A stretch of DNA of 64,000 bases from contig JANQQF010000110.1 of assembly GCA_028285035.1 (NCBI GenBank), positions 62,001 through 126,000 of the forward strand, written 5' to 3'. The notes beneath the pieces were generated by a model, which made no database searches, was not told the origin of the DNA, and saw only the letters and a list, made by a program, of their open reading frames with translations. Every line of letters begins with the position of its first letter. The stretch's first letter is position 1. The position numbers and the translations under genes were made by a program. This document shows, one piece after another, positions 52,629 through 61,464 of the stretch. This DNA comes from Phycisphaerae bacterium (GTDB lineage Bacteria; Chloroflexota; Anaerolineae; 4572-78; J111).

Positions 52629-54770
52629 CTAGCCTCTAATCTCCCCAACCAGTACGACCATTGAGCGGGCTTCAACCTCATAAGTTTCTTCTTGGGGTAA
52701 AATTTCTCCCGAAAGTTGAATATCTTGGGGCGAAGGTAAACTAGTGTCAATGACCCGTCGCCAGGACTCGCCGTGTGAGGTGGGTTTAAGCGTGAATATG
52801 TGAGGCTGATCGTCAGCATTAAACATCATCAAGACATCGATATCATTGACCTCAGCCTGAATCTCCTCTTTAGCCCCATCCATTACACACATTAGCTGCT
52901 TGTCAGCCGAGTCCCACGTTGCATCTTCTCCATCAGGACCATACCAATGAATGTCACTGTGTTGATCGTTATCAAGATCATCCCCAGTGAAAAATTCAGT
53001 GCGACGGAAGACTAGGTGGGCTTGTCTAAAGGCAATTAGTAATTTTACGAACCGATGGACATCCTGGTGTTGCTCGGCCAGGCGCCAATCCAGCCAGCTA
53101 ATTTCATTGTCTTGGCAGTAGGCGTTATTATTCCCGTGCTGTGTTCGCCGAAATTCGTCACCAGCGGTCAACATCGGGGTTCCTTGCGAAAGGAGCAAGG
53201 TCGCCAAAAAGTTTTTCACTTGCCGATTTCGAGTTGCCTCAATTTCGGGATCAGTGGTCGGCCCCTCTTCACCATAGTTATAACTGATGTTGTGATTGTG
53301 CCCATCATTATTCTGTTCACCGTTGATCTCATTGTGCTTGTGATTGTAGCTAACCGTATCATTCAAGGTGAAGCCATCGTGAGCGGTGACAAAATTGATG
53401 CTGTGATTGGGGGAGCGGCCATTGGCGTGGTATAGATCAGCACTGCCCGCCAATCGGGTGGCCAACGCACTGGTTAGTCCAGGATCGCCGCGCCAAAATT
53501 CGCGGACTTGATCACGATACTTGTCATTCCATTCAGCCCAGCGTCCTCCGGGAAAGTGTCCGACCTGATAGCCGCCAATATCCCAAGGTTCAGCAATCAG
53601 CTTGGCCGTGCGCAACAATGGATCTTCGGCGATGCGAGCTGGCAAGGCTGGATTGCCCACCACATCCCCCCAACGATCACGGCTCAGACCTGTGGCGAGA
53701 TCAAATCGGAAGCCATCCACGTGCATTTCTTGGACCCAATAGTGTAGACAATCGAGGATAAAATCACGGACAATCGGATGATTACAATTGAGACTGTTTC
53801 CTACCCCTGAGAAATTTTTGTAATAGCGGGCATCCTCTTCTAGCAAGTAGTAGATGCTATTATCAATGCCTTTGAAACTCAAGGTCCGTCCCATCTGATT
53901 GCCTTCAATGGTGTGATTGAAAACCACGTCGAGGATGATCTCTATGCCAGCTTGATGAAGGGCACGCACCATCTCTTTGAAGGCAACAACCTGTTGGCCG
54001 CGATCTGTTGGCAAATGGCTGTAGATATGGTGTGGGGCAAAGAAAGCCAAGGTGTTATAACCCCAATAATTTTTGAGCCGCTCACCTGTCCGAGGATTAA
54101 ACCGCATAAATTCCCATTCATCAAAGGTGTGAATAGGCAACAGTTCAACAGCGGTGATGCCCAAATCTACAAAATAAGGAATCAGTTCAATGATGCCTCG
54201 ATAAGTGCCGGGATGCTCGACCTGAGCACTGGAATGTTTAGACAAGCCTCGGGCGTGCGCCTCGTAGATAATCGTTTCATTTAAGGGGCGATTAAGCGGT
54301 CGATCCCCCTGCCAGTCAAACCCATCATCGCCATAGACAATGCATTTTGGCATCCCTTTGTAGTTTGTGGCAGTGGAAAAAGAGAGGTCTTGGTCGGGAT
54401 GAATGGTGTCATAGCCGTAGGCCAGATTAAAATCCCAAGGATGATCTCCCGTCAGGGCCTTGGCATAAGGGTCCAACAGCGGTTTATGCCGATTAAAGCG
54501 ATGTCCTTGGCTTGGTTCGTAGGGGCCATCAATCTGATAAAGATACAAGTCACCATGCCCAACCCCACTTAACTCAATATGCCAGATATCCCCGGTTCGA
54601 TGGGTAGCCGGGTCTAATTCAAATGTGTGGCTGGGAGTCTGTTGGGTTGGATTATCAAATAGCAATAGCCACACCTGTGTTGCGTGACGGCTGAAGATCG
54701 CAAAATTAGTGCCCGTTTCTGTTACCGTGCTTCCGAGAGGGGTGGGGCGTCCTACTTTAGTTTGAGTCAT
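52629..54770 (-). CDS. glgX: Glycogen debranching enzyme (GH13, GlgX type)
   Basis: 713 residues. N-terminal CBM48-like domain (PTPLGSTVTETGTNFAIFS), then a GH13 barrel with the catalytic Asp in VDGFRFDLATGL, the general acid Glu in LIAEPWDIGGYQ and the later Asp in FVTAHDGFTLND. It cleaves alpha-1,6 branches of phosphorylase-limited glycogen. No other glycogen genes are adjacent. Length and motifs match GlgX/isoamylase-type enzymes. Confidence 0.95.
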   Translation of the reverse strand: MTQTKVGRPTPLGSTVTETGTNFAIFSRHATQVWLLLFDNPTQQTPSHTFELDPATHRTGDIWHIELSGVGHGDLYLYQIDGPYEPSQGHRFNRHKPLLDPYAKALTGDHPWDFNLAYGYDTIHPDQDLSFSTATNYKGMPKCIVYGDDGFDWQGDRPLNRPLNETIIYEAHARGLSKHSSAQVEHPGTYRGIIELIPYFVDLGITAVELLPIHTFDEWEFMRFNPRTGERLKNYWGYNTLAFFAPHHIYSHLPTDRGQQVVAFKEMVRALHQAGIEIILDVVFNHTIEGNQMGRTLSFKGIDNSIYYLLEEDARYYKNFSGVGNSLNCNHPIVRDFILDCLHYWVQEMHVDGFRFDLATGLSRDRWGDVVGNPALPARIAEDPLLRTAKLIAEPWDIGGYQVGHFPGGRWAEWNDKYRDQVREFWRGDPGLTSALATRLAGSADLYHANGRSPNHSINFVTAHDGFTLNDTVSYNHKHNEINGEQNNDGHNHNISYNYGEEGPTTDPEIEATRNRQVKNFLATLLLSQGTPMLTAGDEFRRTQHGNNNAYCQDNEISWLDWRLAEQHQDVHRFVKLLIAFRQAHLVFRRTEFFTGDDLDNDQHSDIHWYGPDGEDATWDSADKQLMCVMDGAKEEIQAEVNDIDVLMMFNADDQPHIFTLKPTSHGESWRRVIDTSLPSPQDIQLSGEILPQEETYEVEARSMVVLVGEIRG

Positions 54771-54792
54771 TAAATCAGTCCTGTGATAGGGT

Positions 54793-55893
54793 TTATGAAT
54801 TAGAGGGTTGTTGGTTTTGATTAAATTGCCAGGCCATAAAAATCGGGATTAGACCTAAGGCGCTGATTACTAAGCCAATGATGAGGCCAATGATGCCCAC
54901 GACGATGAGCGGTGGAAAGGCCAAACCAATGAGCATCAGGATGACACTCACCGTAAAAATGACCGCAGCAAGGGCTTCGATAATGTAGGTCATTTGTCGC
55001 GCTCGGATTATCGAGGCTTGGCGGTGACCATTAATTCGTCCGGTTTGCCCGTGGATTAGAACAGGCCGTGGGGTTTGTTCATCATCCAGATAGAACGTGC
55101 TGTACAAAGGCATCAACAAAAAGGTCCAGTGCTGGTTTTGAAAATCGGCTTGCCAGCGAAACTTCCGGATATGGGCAACCTGGCAGGCTCGCCGACATTC
55201 TTCTGTCGCTTTCACTTGAAATTCGGGTAAGGCCTCGGGCCAAGCATCCTCGGGAAGCCGATTAGGCAGTCGGATAAAGCTTTGTGTCGCGATTTTTGGC
55301 TCATAGGCCGAGGCCTGTTTATAGTCATACGCACCAAGTTGGCGTTGGACTCGTTGATGCTCATCAAGGGCTGGGGCCGGAATATTATGATAATGGCGTT
55401 GGAGTTGTCCGACGCGGGGTTCCCAGCGAATACGGGTGTCGGTTTTCTGTCGAGAAACCCAGCCACCTCGATTCTCATCAAATCGATCTTCGTGGGTCAC
55501 AGTGTCATAATTAAAGCCCACCTCAGCCTGCCACGTGGCCTCGACATCGCTATCAACCAGCCAAACGGGGAGATAGACCTGTTTCATTCGGGCTTGTAAA
55601 TTTTTGACGGTCAAGTCACTGGGCGCAAAGCGAATGGTTTCAGCGAATTGTTGAATCGTTTGATCAAGCCGCGGTGAGGGTACTGCAAAAGGAATAATTA
55701 ACTCGGGCGTGTGCGATAGGGACAGGTCACTTTCTTCAGTCAATGGTACGAGCGTTTCCTCATAGCAGTAGGGGCAATAGGGTGAGAGATGGCCGATGGG
55801 GCGTAAAAATTGCCAATCACAATTCTCACAGATAATCGGCTCCAGCTCATCACCCCACGCCTCTGTCAGTGTGCTTGATAGATCAGGCATCAT
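54793..55893 (-). CDS. Zinc-ribbon membrane protein, paralogue 2
   Basis: About 366 residues from ATG 55893, which overlaps the end of its upstream paralogue; a longer frame to 55962 is not supported. An N-terminal zinc ribbon (ICENCDW, YCPYCYE), a beta-rich middle domain (LPVWLVDSDVEATWQAEVGF) and two C-terminal membrane helices (ALAAVIFTVSVILMLIGLA; VVGIIGLIIGLVISALGLI). Function unknown. Aligns in order with the gene before it, so the pair arose by tandem duplication and probably act together. Confidence 0.82.
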   Translation of the reverse strand: MMPDLSSTLTEAWGDELEPIICENCDWQFLRPIGHLSPYCPYCYEETLVPLTEESDLSLSHTPELIIPFAVPSPRLDQTIQQFAETIRFAPSDLTVKNLQARMKQVYLPVWLVDSDVEATWQAEVGFNYDTVTHEDRFDENRGGWVSRQKTDTRIRWEPRVGQLQRHYHNIPAPALDEHQRVQRQLGAYDYKQASAYEPKIATQSFIRLPNRLPEDAWPEALPEFQVKATEECRRACQVAHIRKFRWQADFQNQHWTFLLMPLYSTFYLDDEQTPRPVLIHGQTGRINGHRQASIIRARQMTYIIEALAAVIFTVSVILMLIGLAFPPLIVVGIIGLIIGLVISALGLIPIFMAWQFNQNQQPSNS

Positions 55894-57163
55894 CCAACTC
55901 CATCGCACGTTGTACCAAAATAACCGAGGCGATAACGCCGATAACGGTGAGAATGAAACCAACGATGGCTACAGGGATGCCCAACCCGGCGAATATTATG
56001 GTGGCCAAGCCAATCACGCCCAGAATGATTCCTGGTGACATGATGAGACCAACAACCAGCCAAATTCGGGTCCAATCAATGGGGCGTTGGCCTGCGATAG
56101 CGCCTGTTTGGCCGTTAACCATGACCTGATAGACTTCCTCGCCATAGGTGTAGGTGGCCAGATAAATCGGGAGTAAAATATAGCGCCAGCTTTCATCGGC
56201 AAAATCTAAATTCATACTGAAATTGCGAATTTTTGAGGTGCTGGCTTGGCCTCGACACTTGTTTCGGGTGATTTCTCGCATATCGTGTCGGCCCTCTTCC
56301 CAGGCTTTCTCCAAGGGCGTATCATAGCCTTGCGCCTGAAATCCGGCCAAAAATTTTGGCTCATAGGGCGCGAGGTCGTGCAAATTGAACCCCTTAATCC
56401 GTCCCAACAACAGGCTACTCAGCCGCGTTGTTCCTGTAACCAACAAATCATCGTGATCTACCCGTACCCGGCCCGACTCCCACTTCCATACTGTTTTTGT
56501 TCGTGTTTTCCATTCCCCATTGGAGTAATATCGCTCGGTTTTGGTGTGCCCCACCTGCGCTCGCCAATCGGCCTTGGTGACCGCGTCAAATGTCCAGTAG
56601 GGCAAGTAGACCCCTGTGAATTCTTCGACGCGAGCAATGTCACGTAACGCACTCGGTGTCATCCAACTGCTGCCCAGCCACTCCTCCGCAATTTTGTGAC
56701 AGGCTTCGGCCTCAATTTTAAAGGGAATTAGAAATCGGGGGCGAAGCAGATCCTGCGGGGCTTCTCGTTGAATGACTTTGTTCGAATCGCAAAAAGGGCA
56801 GGTGTGAGTGAGAGAGTCGGGAGGCACTGAGGTATATACCCCGCAATTTTGGCATTGGAGTTCTTTGCGAGCCGTTCCCCAGCCATGCGCCGCCCGTTGC
56901 ATCGTGGCTACGGTAAATTCAAACTCTTCAGCCCCCTTGCCCACAACCTCTTGATGCGGCGGTTCGTAGTACCCACAATTGGTGCAGGTTAAACCGCCGT
57001 CTGTGGCACTGTAGGCTGTAGCTGCGTGACATTGCGGACAATCAAAGGTGACAACGTCTTGATGCGTTTCAGCCTCGACAACCGGCGCAGGCATAAAGAC
57101 TTGAATGCCTTCAATCGCAGAGTCTGTTGGGATATAATTTTCGGGCGGAAATGGGGTGGTCAC
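55883..57163 (-). CDS. Zinc-ribbon membrane protein, paralogue 1
   Basis: 426 residues with two zinc ribbons (DCPQCH with CTNCGYY; QCQNCG with CPFCDSN), a middle domain (VYLPYWTFDAVTKADWRAQVG) and two membrane helices at the C-terminus (LVVGLIMSPGIILGVIGLA; VAIVGFILTVIGVIASVIL). The same plan as the following gene, with one more ribbon. Similar proteins occur in many bacteria beside unrelated genes; no function is established. The final residues overlap the start of paralogue 2 (translation coupling). Confidence 0.83.
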   Translation of the reverse strand: MTTPFPPENYIPTDSAIEGIQVFMPAPVVEAETHQDVVTFDCPQCHAATAYSATDGGLTCTNCGYYEPPHQEVVGKGAEEFEFTVATMQRAAHGWGTARKELQCQNCGVYTSVPPDSLTHTCPFCDSNKVIQREAPQDLLRPRFLIPFKIEAEACHKIAEEWLGSSWMTPSALRDIARVEEFTGVYLPYWTFDAVTKADWRAQVGHTKTERYYSNGEWKTRTKTVWKWESGRVRVDHDDLLVTGTTRLSSLLLGRIKGFNLHDLAPYEPKFLAGFQAQGYDTPLEKAWEEGRHDMREITRNKCRGQASTSKIRNFSMNLDFADESWRYILLPIYLATYTYGEEVYQVMVNGQTGAIAGQRPIDWTRIWLVVGLIMSPGIILGVIGLATIIFAGLGIPVAIVGFILTVIGVIASVILVQRAMELDDA

Positions 57164-57272
57164 ACATTTGTCCTTTTATTATGACAACCAAATGTGATTA
57201 ATCATAGAATTATTGAGGCATTGTGTCAAAAAGTGGAGTAGGGTAGATGGGGAGCAAATTTTAATTTTTAGA

Positions 57273-57719
57273 CTAACCATGTTCGAGGAACTGTTGCGGT
57301 TCATCATCAGCCCCAAGCCTGGGCTGATGTAACGTGATGGGGATATGTTGCTGAAATAATTTGAAATCATCATCTGTCGTTAAGATAGGTATATTATATC
57401 GTTCTGCGACAGGCGCATATCAAGAAATCAGTATTTGAACCTTGAATCCCCTTACGACGATTCGTGTTGAAGAACGCCGCCGCCCGCTCGTAATCTGTGG
57501 TTATCAATTCTAAGTCGGGAAAGGCATTGAGATGTTTTTGTAGGGCTTTGAACTGTGTTTCTTCTTTAAGACCTGAAAGTATCTCCTGACGAATTGGCCC
57601 GATCATCTGAACGCGACGCTCTTTGATTAACTCATTAAGTTCGTAAACAAAAGGATGGTCAAGGGGTGTTTTCGTCGTAACGCCAACGACCAGACGCTCG
57701 TATCGACCAAAACTTTCAC
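57273..57719 (-). pseudogene. vapC: Frameshifted PIN-domain toxin (VapC-like)
   Basis: Reading three frames in turn recovers a full PIN-domain protein: a GTG at 57719 opens VKVLVDTSVWSLALRRKHP; after a shift near 57660-57668 the frame runs PFVYELNELIKERR and GPIRQEILSGL to NTDFLICA; after an extra base near 57410 it ends VAERYNIPILTTDDDF and stops at 57273. The acidic residues of the PIN ribonuclease site (DTS, E of RQEIL, D of NTD, DDD) are split among the frames, so the toxin is inactive unless these are sequence errors. The GTG overlaps the antitoxin stop. Confidence 0.82.
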
Positions 57720-57916
57720 TGTTGGCGACGCTGTTCCTTGTAATCATACGTTACATCATAATCAATGATGCCGAACAAGCTCAAAATTTGAAGTTGTTTG
57801 CGATAGAGAACATACTCTTTGAGAGCCTCAATCACAACCTCGGTCGGGGTCTTATGCTTGCCTATAAGTCGTGCTTCTTCTATTAAATTATCATCAATAA
57901 CAAGGGTTGTTGCCAT
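57716..57916 (-). CDS. vapB: VapB-type antitoxin
   Basis: 66 residues from ATG 57916, with GAGGG upstream; an earlier start at 57934 is less likely. The ribbon-helix-helix-like opening MATTLVIDDNLIEEARLIGK and helix PTEVVIEALKEYV are typical of VapB proteins (type II antitoxins that bind DNA and the toxin). The C-terminal toxin-binding tail is short. Its stop overlaps the toxin start as GTGA. As the toxin gene is broken, this antitoxin is now an orphan unless it serves another toxin. Confidence 0.8.
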   Translation of the reverse strand: MATTLVIDDNLIEEARLIGKHKTPTEVVIEALKEYVLYRKQLQILSLFGIIDYDVTYDYKEQRRQQ

Positions 57917-58051
57917 AATTGCCCTCTCTTTCAAATTATTATATCGCTTATCGCATTATCAGTTTAGCCGGAACATAAAGAGAAAGCAAAGTTAAGTCTG
58001 ATGTGGGTTTATCGAATCATCACAACTCACTCGCCACACTCTGTTCTCATA

Positions 58052-58060
58052 TGGTATAAT
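58052..58060 (+). promoter_or_regulatory. Extended -10 promoter for the ATP-grasp gene
   Basis: TGGTATAAT is an extended -10 box with a perfect TATAAT; the -35 region is poor. It is about 35 bases before the proposed GTG start. Confidence 0.5.
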
Positions 58061-58093
58061 GCCCCAAATTTTTTAGAGGAATGCTGTCATATT

Positions 58094-59335
58094 GTGACCG
58101 AATCCAATCGCGTTATCTTGTTAATGAAAGTATCAACCTATCGAGCAGGGGCCTTTTTGCAAGCAGCTGAGGGGCTTGATATTGAAATTGTGCAGGGGAT
58201 TGATATCGCCCCGGAGTTGGCTGAATATTGGGATGTGCCGCTGGGCTTGCAATTTGATAAGCCCCAGGAGGCGGTGCAAAAAATCCTGGAGTTTGTGAAG
58301 ACCAAGCCGGTGAAGGCCATTCTCTCCGTCGATGATAGTGGGACGATGATTGCGGCGATGGCGAGTGAAGCGTTGGGGTTGCCGCACAATTCTAGTGAGT
58401 CAGCCCTGGCGGCTCGAAATAAATTTGAGATGCGTCGGATGTTGTCTGCAGGTGAGGTGCCCTGCCCAAAATTCCAGCTCTTCGAGATAACCGACGATCC
58501 CAAATGGGTGGCTGAACACATCGATTTTCCCTGTGTGGTCAAGCCCTTGTTGTTGTCAGGCAGTCGAGGTGTCATTCGGGCCAATGATCCCGCCGAATTT
58601 GAAGCGGCCTTTCAGCGAGTGGCACGCTTACTTCGTTCCTTCAATCAAGCTCCCGGCTCCAATAAAGTTTTGGTCGAAGATTACATCCCTGGCGTTGAGG
58701 TGGCTGTGGAGGGAATGATCGATCAAGATCAGTTTCATATGCTGGCTCTGTTCGATAAACCCGATCCCCTCAAAGGACCATTTTTTGAGGAAACGATCTA
58801 CGTCACCCCCTCTCGTCTCTCCCCAGAAAGTCAGCAGGCCATTGCGGATTGCACCGCGCAAGCGGCGCGTGCCTTGGGCCTACACTCTGGGCCAGTGCAT
58901 GCCGAGCTACGGATTAACGAAGCTGGTCCGTGGATTGTTGAGGTGGCTGGTCGTTCTATCGGTGGCCTATGTTCCCAAACGCTACGATTTGGCCCCGGTA
59001 TTTCTTTGGAGACTCTGATTTTGCAGCAGGCGGTTGGTCAGGAACTCGCTTGGGAGAAAGATGACGTGGCCCGAGGCGTGATGATGATCCCCATTCCTGA
59101 GGCCGGAATTTTGCAAGCCTACTCTGGGGTTGAAGCGGCGCAACAGGTGCCTGGCATTGAGAGCATCGAAATCACCGCAAAAATAAATTATCCCCTCCAG
59201 ACCTTGCCCGAAGGGGATAGCTATTTAGGATTTATCTTTTCTGAGGGACGTACTTCTGAAGCGGCGGAAAACGCCCTCCGTGAGGCCCATCGGCAGCTAA
59301 AATTTGATATTGCCCCGATGTTGCCGTTGTTGTAA
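58094..59335 (+). CDS. ATP-grasp enzyme (carboxylate-amine ligase type)
   Basis: About 413 residues from GTG 58094 (VTESNRVILLMKVSTYRAG). ATP-grasp motifs: FPCVVKPLLLSGSRGV (ATP-binding lysine and glycine loop), VLVEDYIPGVEVAVEGM (metal acids) and PGPWIVEVAGRSIGG-like AGPWIVEVAGRSIGGL. The pattern is close to carbamoyl-phosphate-synthase- or PurK-like ATP-grasp proteins and to dipeptide or amino-acid ligases; substrate cannot be told. Transcribed alone from an extended -10 promoter. Confidence 0.9.
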   Translation: MTESNRVILLMKVSTYRAGAFLQAAEGLDIEIVQGIDIAPELAEYWDVPLGLQFDKPQEAVQKILEFVKTKPVKAILSVDDSGTMIAAMASEALGLPHNSSESALAARNKFEMRRMLSAGEVPCPKFQLFEITDDPKWVAEHIDFPCVVKPLLLSGSRGVIRANDPAEFEAAFQRVARLLRSFNQAPGSNKVLVEDYIPGVEVAVEGMIDQDQFHMLALFDKPDPLKGPFFEETIYVTPSRLSPESQQAIADCTAQAARALGLHSGPVHAELRINEAGPWIVEVAGRSIGGLCSQTLRFGPGISLETLILQQAVGQELAWEKDDVARGVMMIPIPEAGILQAYSGVEAAQQVPGIESIEITAKINYPLQTLPEGDSYLGFIFSEGRTSEAAENALREAHRQLKFDIAPMLPLL

Positions 59336-59345
59336 GGATAATTAT

Positions 59346-59402
59346 CGGTAAATGTTAATTGTCGCTGCGCTTACGCACTTACTAATAACTATTTACTAAT
59401 TA
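59346..59402. repeat. Intergenic inverted repeat of 7-base units
   Basis: GGTAAATGTTAATTGTCGCTGCG with complementary ACTATTTACTAATTACTT on the right; it shares arms and loop with the element at 6368-6432 and supplies the stop codon of the convergent YggX-like gene. Confidence 0.65.
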
Positions 59403-59990
59403 CTTCTTGCGAGAGGGGCCGCCGCCTTTACCACCACCCCTGCCCGGCACACCCTCTGGCGTCCAATCCTCCGGCATTCGAGCGCCTTCCCCAAAGAAAA
59501 ACTCTTCCATCTGTTCAATGAGAAATTGGCGGGCATTGGGATCAGCCAAAACCAAGCCATTGTGATTGATGAGGATCACTTGATGCTCTTTCCACATCTC
59601 CCAAGCTTGTTCGGAGACATTCTCAAAAATGCGTTGGCCTAATTCACCCGCAAAAGGTGGCTTCTCCAGGCCGGGCAAGGGGCGACTAAGCTTTACACAA
59701 TTGACAATCCGAGTTCCATCATCCCCTTCTGGCGTCCAGCCAATAGGCATTTTTGCCCCTGAGCCAAAGAGAAAATCCTCCATCTCCTGCGCCAACAATT
59801 TACGCGCTTCGGGATCAGCCAGAACCAAACCGTGGTGATTAATAACGATCACCTGCTGCTCTTTCCACATATCCCAGGCCTCTTGAGAGATATTCTCAAA
59901 TATTTTTTCGCCCAGCTCACCAGGAAAGGGTGGTTTCACCAAACCAGGCAGTTGGAGGCCCAGCTTTACACAATTTACCATTCGTGCCAT
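59400..59990 (-). CDS. Tandem fusion of two YggX-like Fe(II)-trafficking domains
   Basis: 196 residues made of two copies of the YggX fold. Each unit starts with a VNCVKL segment, then PPFPGELGEKIFENIS or PPFAGELGQRIFENVS, an AWDMWKE or AWEMWKE helix, and a GLVLADP(E/N)AR helix ending near GWTPEG or DWTPEG. The normal YggX protein has one unit of about 90 residues and protects Fe-S clusters, with a proposed role in iron handling. The first Cys of each copy (NCV) is retained. The C-terminal tail is glycine-rich (GRGGGKGGGPSRKK). Confidence 0.88.
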   Translation of the reverse strand: MARMVNCVKLGLQLPGLVKPPFPGELGEKIFENISQEAWDMWKEQQVIVINHHGLVLADPEARKLLAQEMEDFLFGSGAKMPIGWTPEGDDGTRIVNCVKLSRPLPGLEKPPFAGELGQRIFENVSEQAWEMWKEHQVILINHNGLVLADPNARQFLIEQMEEFFFGEGARMPEDWTPEGVPGRGGGKGGGPSRKK

Positions 59991-60003
59991 TGTTCGTCTC
60001 TCG

Positions 60004-60068
60004 TTCGTAATTGGTAAATAGTGATTAGTAATTATTTTGAATTTACTATTTACTAATTACTATTTACA
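60004..60068. repeat. Intergenic inverted repeat of 7-base units
   Basis: TAATTGGTAAATAGTGATTA on the left and TTACTATTTACTAATTACTA (with ATTTACT units) on the right. Located between the YggX-like gene and the formyltransferase-like gene, which diverge. Confidence 0.65.
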
Positions 60069-60138
60069 ACATTTCAACTTGCTTGATGGCATACTATAGA
60101 TACTCTTATGAGGAAAGTCAAGTTGATGAAAGAATGTG

Positions 60139-61068
60139 ATGTTACGAATTTTATTTTTTGGTATGACGGGAGTATTTTCTCGTCCACCACTCAAAAAATT
60201 GCTGTCAAGCGAAATTAAATCACAAGCAGAAATCATGGGCGTGATTATCCCTGCTGCGTCTGAGGCTAGTCAAGCTGATCCCCGTCAACTTCACCCTACC
60301 CCACCGCCCCTCTCGGATATCCCCCTTCTCAATCCCCATTTTGACGACAACATTATTCATCTGGCTTGGGAACACAAAGTGCCTGTATGGGAGGTTGGTA
60401 GCCTAACGTCACCACAGACATTGACTTTGCTTACCGATTTACAGCCAGACTTCATTGCTGTGGCTTGCTTCTCGCAAATTTTCCCTGCTACACTCTTGAA
60501 TTTGCCACAGTACGGTTGTGTGAATGTTCATCCCTCCCCTTTGCCTGCCTATCGTGGACCGTCTCCGCTTTTTTGGCTGGCCCAGCAGGGTGAGCCTGAA
60601 GTTGGTGTGACGATTCACCTGATTGATGAAGGCGTTGACTCTGGGCGGATTCTGGCCCAAACAACGTTTGCCTGGCCTGAGGGAATTGCTGAAGCGGTAT
60701 TGGATGAACGATGTGCTGCTGTTGGAGGGGATTTGTTGGCCGAAATTGTCAAAGATTTAGCCGATCACGGCGAACTTGTTAGCCATCCCCAAAATGAAGC
60801 CCAAGCCAGCTACTTTCCCTTTCCCGCCGATGACGACTTCCGCATCCCTCTCACCTGGTCAGCCCAACGTGCCTTTAATTTCCTCCGCTTTGGCGAAAAA
60901 AATTGGCCCCTGTGGATCGACACAGGAGCCAAACAAATTTTTGTAAAAACAGTCTTGAGCTATGATTTAAACGTGCATTTGGGGCAAGTGACGATCACTC
61001 AAGGTGACGAGCTGCTTATCCAATTTTCGCCAGGAGTGCTGCGGGTTCGAGTACAAGCGATTTTTTAA
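60139..61068 (+). CDS. Formyltransferase-fold protein, methionyl-tRNA formyltransferase-like
   Basis: 309 residues from ATG 60139. The catalytic Asn-His pair in GCVNVHPSPLPAYRGPSP and the Asp in LIDEGVDSGRI of the Fmt/PurN hydrolase-transferase family are present, and the C-terminal region is OB-fold-like. It lacks an obvious SLLP motif in the usual place (it has SPLP) and a longer insert of about 25 residues near residue 50. Whether this is the housekeeping Fmt or a paralogue (for sugar or peptide formylation) cannot be decided here; no def gene is adjacent. Confidence 0.8.
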   Translation: MLRILFFGMTGVFSRPPLKKLLSSEIKSQAEIMGVIIPAASEASQADPRQLHPTPPPLSDIPLLNPHFDDNIIHLAWEHKVPVWEVGSLTSPQTLTLLTDLQPDFIAVACFSQIFPATLLNLPQYGCVNVHPSPLPAYRGPSPLFWLAQQGEPEVGVTIHLIDEGVDSGRILAQTTFAWPEGIAEAVLDERCAAVGGDLLAEIVKDLADHGELVSHPQNEAQASYFPFPADDDFRIPLTWSAQRAFNFLRFGEKNWPLWIDTGAKQIFVKTVLSYDLNVHLGQVTITQGDELLIQFSPGVLRVRVQAIF

Positions 61069-61184
61069 ATTTCAATTTGATGGAGCTTTTCAGTTTGCTT
61101 TATCAGACGTATTTCTATTAATACGAACTAAAATAATATGTACCCAAAAAATATCTTCTTTTTCTTTTAGCTTTTGCGAATTTT

Positions 61185-61409
61185 TTAGCTCAGGTACAGT
61201 TGCCATTTTTCAGTTAACAAATACATCAAGCCCCAGTAGTCATCATAATCTTCTTCTTGAAATAAAGTTAAAAGAGCTTCCGCTTCATCATAGGTTAGTT
61301 TATTTGGTAAAGCTTCAACAAGACCTTCATCGCCAATATAATCTACCGTTTCCTTATCAAACTTCCCAACATCCAGTAGTTTTTGAACGATTGGATGTAT
61401 TGTTTGCAT
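61185..61409 (-). CDS. Small acidic protein, unknown
   Basis: 74 residues from ATG 61409, which follows GAGGAAAAG; a longer frame to 61586 overlaps galE and is rejected. The sequence is acidic (FQEEDYDDYWGLMYLLTEKW). No domain recognised. It lies 55 bases downstream of the galE stop in the same direction. Confidence 0.65.
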   Translation of the reverse strand: MQTIHPIVQKLLDVGKFDKETVDYIGDEGLVEALPNKLTYDEAEALLTLFQEEDYDDYWGLMYLLTEKWQLYLS

Positions 61410-61464
61410 GATCTTTTCCTCGTGCCGAAACTGAGTTTGGCTACCAGTCAAATCCCATTCACAA

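Noticed and set aside
57179..57373. Small frame downstream of the zinc-ribbon gene
   Set aside because: It overlaps the end of the broken toxin gene in another frame and has no protein features.
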